A DNA stretch of 24,526 bases from Bacillota bacterium (GTDB taxonomy: Bacteria > Bacillota_I > Bacilli_A > RFN20 > CAG-826): positions 1-24,526 of the forward strand of contig JAEWUY010000099.1 of assembly GCA_023396795.1 (NCBI GenBank). Reading direction: 5' to 3'. The notes under the pieces are model-generated. The model did not search any database, was not told the DNA's origin, and saw only the letters and a program-made list of their open reading frames with translations. Every line of letters starts with the position of its first letter. Position 1 is the first letter of the stretch. Shown here piece after piece: positions 21,869 to 24,526 of the stretch. The position numbers and the translations under genes were made by a program.

Positions 21869-23539
21869 TTAGCTATGATTCATAATCACGGGAATGATCA
21901 TCGGATTACGTTCGGTTTGCGCAAATAAATATTTACCTAAAGAATTTTTAATCGTGTTTTTAATTTCGTTAAATGTCACACGGCCTGACATTAATTTATT
22001 TAATTCGCTGGCGATAATCTTTTCACCTTCAGCAATTAAACGTGTATGATTGGTAAGAACAAATCCCCGAGTTTGAATCACGGGCGGGACAATTAGTTTA
22101 TTGGCCTTGGAATCAATGCTAATTAAGACGGCAACCATTCCATCATCTTTTAAAATTTCGCGATCGTGAATAACGGCTGTGCTTAATCCGTTGATATCGC
22201 GGCCATCGATATATAAAGCATCGGCTGGAACGCGAGCTCCTTCTGTTACCCTGTGTTTACGAAGAAGAATCGTGTCACCATTAGCCATAACAAAAGTATT
22301 TTTGCGGTCCATACCTAAATCAACAGCAATATCGGTATGAAGCTTTAACATCCGGTATTCACCATGAATAGGCATGAAGTAGCGGGGGTTTATTAACTTA
22401 AGCATTAATCGTAATTCTTGCTTGGCTGGATGACCAGATGAGTGAATATTTAACAAAATAGAATTTGTTAAAACGTTGGCCCCACGACGAACGAGTTGAT
22501 TGACGATTTTATCAATTAAAACACCATTTCCGGGAATGACTGAAGAAGAGAAGACAACTGTATCTCCCGGAAAAATACGTAGAGATTTATGTTCGCCATT
22601 AGCAATGCGGGCTAATGCCGCCATTGGTTCACCTTGTGAACCTGTACATAAAATACATAATTCATTCGCCCGATAATTTTGAATATTATCTAGGTCGACA
22701 ATATTATCATCAGTCAGTTTAATATAACCCATCGCTCGTGATGTCGAAACGGCATTTTCCATACTCCGCCCGACGATAGCGATTTTGCGATTATGTCTGA
22801 CTGCGGCTTCGACGAGTTGTTGAATACGAGAAATGTTACTCGAGAAAGTTGAAATAATTAAACGGCCATCGGCCTTACCATATATTTCATTAATGCCAGC
22901 AATAATGCTTGTTTCGCTTTGCGTATAGCCTTCGATTTCGGCATTAGTCGAGTCACTAAGAAGTAAATCAACACCTTCCGAGCCGATACGAGCTATTTTA
23001 TCAAGTTCGATATCTGGACCAACTGGCGTTAAGTCAATTTTAAAATCTCCAGTGTGAACAATCCGTCCTTCAGGAGTATCGACACAGAGTCCATAGGCGT
23101 CAGGAATGGAGTGAGTCACACGGAAAAACGAGACCTTAAAAATATCGATCAGTAAAACAGAGTCACTATCGTATTCAATGATTTTGACTGGTTCTTTAAT
23201 GCGCATATCTTCAAGTTTATGCTTGATTAAGGCAGCGGCTAGTTTCGGGGCATAAATCACTGGAATATGAACGGTTTGAATTAAAAAAGGAATGCCACCG
23301 ATATGGTCTTCGTGACCATGGGTGATAAATAAAGCCCGGATTTTGCCACGATTGTTTTTTAGATGGGTATAATCAGGAATGACATAGTCAACTCCTGGCA
23401 TTTCGGAACCAGGAAACATGACACCTGAGTCGATAATGATGATGGTGGAGTCACTTTCTAAAACGTACATGTTCTTGCCGACTTCGCCAAGACCACCCAA
23501 CGCATAGATAGATACACCACTAGAAATGGTTTGATTCAT
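21869..23539 (-). CDS. rnj: Ribonuclease J
   Basis: A metallo-beta-lactamase/beta-CASP ribonuclease with endonuclease and 5'-to-3' exonuclease activity, central to mRNA turnover and rRNA maturation in Firmicutes. The zinc-site motif HGHEDH is at residues 74-79, and HTGDFK and LLSDSTNAE follow as in RNase J. The beta-CASP region (about 210-370) includes ISTFSSNISRIQQ, CTGSQGEP and SSVIPGN, and a C-terminal domain follows. Length (556 aa) is standard. AGGAG lies about 7 bases before the ATG. No second RNase J paralogue is in the window, so J1 and J2 cannot be separated. It precedes maf by one base. Confidence 0.97.
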   Translation of the reverse strand: MNQTISSGVSIYALGGLGEVGKNMYVLESDSTIIIIDSGVMFPGSEMPGVDYVIPDYTHLKNNRGKIRALFITHGHEDHIGGIPFLIQTVHIPVIYAPKLAAALIKHKLEDMRIKEPVKIIEYDSDSVLLIDIFKVSFFRVTHSIPDAYGLCVDTPEGRIVHTGDFKIDLTPVGPDIELDKIARIGSEGVDLLLSDSTNAEIEGYTQSETSIIAGINEIYGKADGRLIISTFSSNISRIQQLVEAAVRHNRKIAIVGRSMENAVSTSRAMGYIKLTDDNIVDLDNIQNYRANELCILCTGSQGEPMAALARIANGEHKSLRIFPGDTVVFSSSVIPGNGVLIDKIVNQLVRRGANVLTNSILLNIHSSGHPAKQELRLMLKLINPRYFMPIHGEYRMLKLHTDIAVDLGMDRKNTFVMANGDTILLRKHRVTEGARVPADALYIDGRDINGLSTAVIHDREILKDDGMVAVLISIDSKANKLIVPPVIQTRGFVLTNHTRLIAEGEKIIASELNKLMSGRVTFNEIKNTIKNSLGKYLFAQTERNPMIIPVIMNHS

Positions 23540-23575
23540 ATAAAATCTCCTAAAGATTAAAATTTAAAATAAGCA

Positions 23576-23605
23576 ATTATAAATAATGTTTTTCAAATTA
23601 AGCAA
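23576..23605 (-). promoter_or_regulatory. Promoter of rnj/maf
   Basis: On the minus strand TTGCTT (23600-23605), an 18-base spacer and a perfect TATAAT (23576-23581). The leader is about 30 bases and carries AGGAG. It lies between def and rnj, so rnj may also receive read-through from def. Confidence 0.6.
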
Positions 23606-23634
23606 ACTTATTATATAAAAGGGTTAAGTTATAT

Positions 23635-24183
23635 TCAACTGATTTCAACAGCACCTTCAATTGTTTGAAAAGGATTGTCTTTGTTGATGCGGTCATAGTA
23701 AAGAATGCCATCAAGATGATCCATCTCATGCTGTAAGACAATTGCGTCATAGCCTCGAGCTGTAATCTCGATGTCGTCATTACGTAAAACATCAAAAGCT
23801 TTAACTTTTATTTTATAATCACGCGGAACATATCCTTCGTGTTTTTCGTCGACAGAAAGACAGCCTTCTCCCGTTAGAATATAACATTTTTTTACGCTGT
23901 TTTCGATGATGCGAGGATTAACAAGAGCGTACTGAACTTCTTGTCCTTCGCTATCGTGATAATAAATAACGGTCATTCGTTTATTGACCCCAACTTGAGG
24001 GGCGGCTAAACCAACACCTTCACGGATTTTTGGGTGTTTTTCGCGAAAAGCTGGATCCTGCGTCTTTTTCAAATATTCAAACATTCGCAAAAGGAGGTCA
24101 CGATCTTTTTTATCAATCGGTAAATTGACCGGTTTGGATTTGCTACGTAATGAAAGGGAGGTATCTTTGACAATTTTAAACAT
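23635..24183 (-). CDS. def: Peptide deformylase
   Basis: Removes the formyl group from the N-terminal methionine of nascent proteins. All three metal-site motifs are present: GVGLAAPQVG (residues 56-65), EGCLS (106-110, metal ligand C108) and QHEMDH (151-156). At 182 aa, with an insertion in the first third, it is a type 2 deformylase, the main form in Gram-positive bacteria. The longer in-frame start at 24249 overlaps the divergent gene and its promoter and has no support; I chose the ATG at 24183. It has no obvious Shine-Dalgarno site. The promoter is probably the TGA-TACAAT extended -10 at 24201-24209 on the minus strand. No terminator separates it from rnj, 95 bases downstream. Confidence 0.96.
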   Translation of the reverse strand: MFKIVKDTSLSLRSKSKPVNLPIDKKDRDLLLRMFEYLKKTQDPAFREKHPKIREGVGLAAPQVGVNKRMTVIYYHDSEGQEVQYALVNPRIIENSVKKCYILTGEGCLSVDEKHEGYVPRDYKIKVKAFDVLRNDDIEITARGYDAIVLQHEMDHLDGILYYDRINKDNPFQTIEGAVEIS

Positions 24184-24200
24184 AATCTTTACTTTTAAAG

Positions 24201-24222
24201 ATTGTATCACGATGTTTGTCAA
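24201..24222 (-). promoter_or_regulatory. Promoter region of def
   Basis: Two overlapping readings on the minus strand: an extended -10 TGA-TACAAT (24201-24209), or a consensus -35 TTGACA (24217-24222) with a 17-base spacer to TTTAAA (24194-24199). Either leaves a leader of about 4-11 bases with no Shine-Dalgarno site. Confidence 0.4.
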
Positions 24223-24224
24223 TT

Positions 24225-24233
24225 TGCTATGAT
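24225..24233 (+). promoter_or_regulatory. Extended -10 promoter of the ylbF-like gene, implying a leaderless mRNA
   Basis: TGC followed by TATGAT (24228-24233). The ATG at 24241 is 7 bases past the -10, the normal distance to the transcription start itself. It overlaps the divergent def promoter region. Confidence 0.5.
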
Positions 24234-24240
24234 GATACAT

Positions 24241-24526
24241 ATGAATCAAACATTATTAGAACAAATCGACACTTTAAAAAGGGAAATAGCCACTGATGAA
24301 CGGCTTATAGTTTTAAATAATATTGAAAAAGCCATGGTTGAAAATGATGAACTTATGCGCTTAGCTTATAAAAAAGATATTGCCGAGACAAATTATAACG
24401 ATGCTCTTCGACATTATGCTGAAAATACATCTGAAGTAAAAGAGGCTCAAAAGCATCTTTTTCAAGCCAAAAGCGAACTGGAAAAGCATCCGCTGATTCG
24501 TGAGTATCTAATAGCGTATCGTGAAG
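24241..24526 (+). CDS. ylbF: YlbF/YmcA-family protein, 3' end cut by window edge
   Basis: In Bacillus subtilis YlbF (RicF) is part of the Y-complex, which binds RNase Y and alters mRNA processing. The frame runs without a stop from the ATG to the window end: 95 codons. The product is entirely helical with heptad-like spacing, beginning MNQTLLEQIDTLKREIATDE and containing NDELMRLAYKKDIAETNYNDAL and LEKHPLIREYLIAYRE; the last block (HPLIREYL..Y) is characteristic of the YlbF/YmcA (DUF964) family. The neighbour rnj, an RNA decay enzyme, is in keeping with such a role. YlbF and YmcA cannot be separated on 95 residues. There is no Shine-Dalgarno site. Confidence 0.8.
   Translation, partial: MNQTLLEQIDTLKREIATDERLIVLNNIEKAMVENDELMRLAYKKDIAETNYNDALRHYAENTSEVKEAQKHLFQAKSELEKHPLIREYLIAYRE

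Noticed and set aside
1..24526. Mycoplasma-type genetic code (TGA as Trp)
   Set aside because: spx and def end in TGA at the expected family length and Trp residues in conserved motifs are TGG.
1..24526. CRISPR array, insertion sequence, prophage or defence island
   Set aside because: No spaced direct repeats, transposase, integrase, att-like duplication beside the tRNAs, or phage genes were seen.

Overview
The window reads as a stretch of chromosome from a low-GC Firmicutes/Mollicutes-type bacterium, probably an uncultured member of the Bacilli related to RF39, Erysipelotrichales or Acholeplasmatales. The basis is gene content (spx, long-form hpf, RNase J, maf, pgcA, ylbF, an S-box riboswitch), AGGAGG-type ribosome binding sites and AT-rich intergenic DNA. 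TGA acts as a stop (spx ends in TGA) and Trp is TGG, so this is the standard bacterial code and not the Mycoplasma code. I see no phage, transposon or CRISPR material. Genes are densely packed, with frequent 1-4 bp overlaps.

Layout. 1-1566: a leftward HAD phosphatase and partial ispD-type cytidylyltransferase. 1623-3875: a rightward LemA-like membrane protein and gpmI (glycolysis). 3905-4641: a leftward XRE regulator and a small paralogue of its effector domain. 4791-5774: a membrane-anchored SASA/SGNH esterase. 5807-7393: tRNA-Leu(GAG) and the magnesium transporter mgtE, leftward. 7518-9533: pduL, then metK behind an S-box (SAM-I) riboswitch. 9636-13233: hpf, a Cof-type HAD phosphatase, an unrecognised 282-aa helical protein, a two-helix membrane protein and a DUF4886-like SGNH protein, all rightward. 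13426-14176: a leftward sugar O-acetyltransferase and tRNA-Ser(GGA). 14250-18565: an RluC/D-family pseudouridine synthase, pgcA, then a PII-like protein overlapping a CPA2 cation:proton antiporter. 18584-20387: leftward trpS and a Cof-type HAD. 20521-21335: spx and a membrane-tethered, cysteine-less EIIB-like protein. 21322-24183: leftward def, rnj and maf. 24241 to the end: ylbF, partial.

How the genes fit together. Most are housekeeping: glycolysis and sugar phosphates (gpmI, pgcA), acetyl-phosphate chemistry (pduL), SAM synthesis under SAM feedback (metK), translation and its quality control (trpS, def, hpf, pseudouridine synthase, two tRNAs), RNA turnover (rnj, with ylbF as a possible partner), stress control (spx) and ion balance (mgtE, antiporter). 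The less ordinary parts are the PII-like/antiporter pair, the Spx with a four-cysteine tail, the degenerate membrane EIIB, the XRE effector-domain paralogue, and a set of genes whose promoters sit so close to the start codon that their mRNAs should be leaderless.

Limits. All calls are by eye from sequence and remembered family motifs; no search or alignment was run. Promoters, operators and RNA structures are pattern matches. No gene-free stretch exceeds 300 bases.
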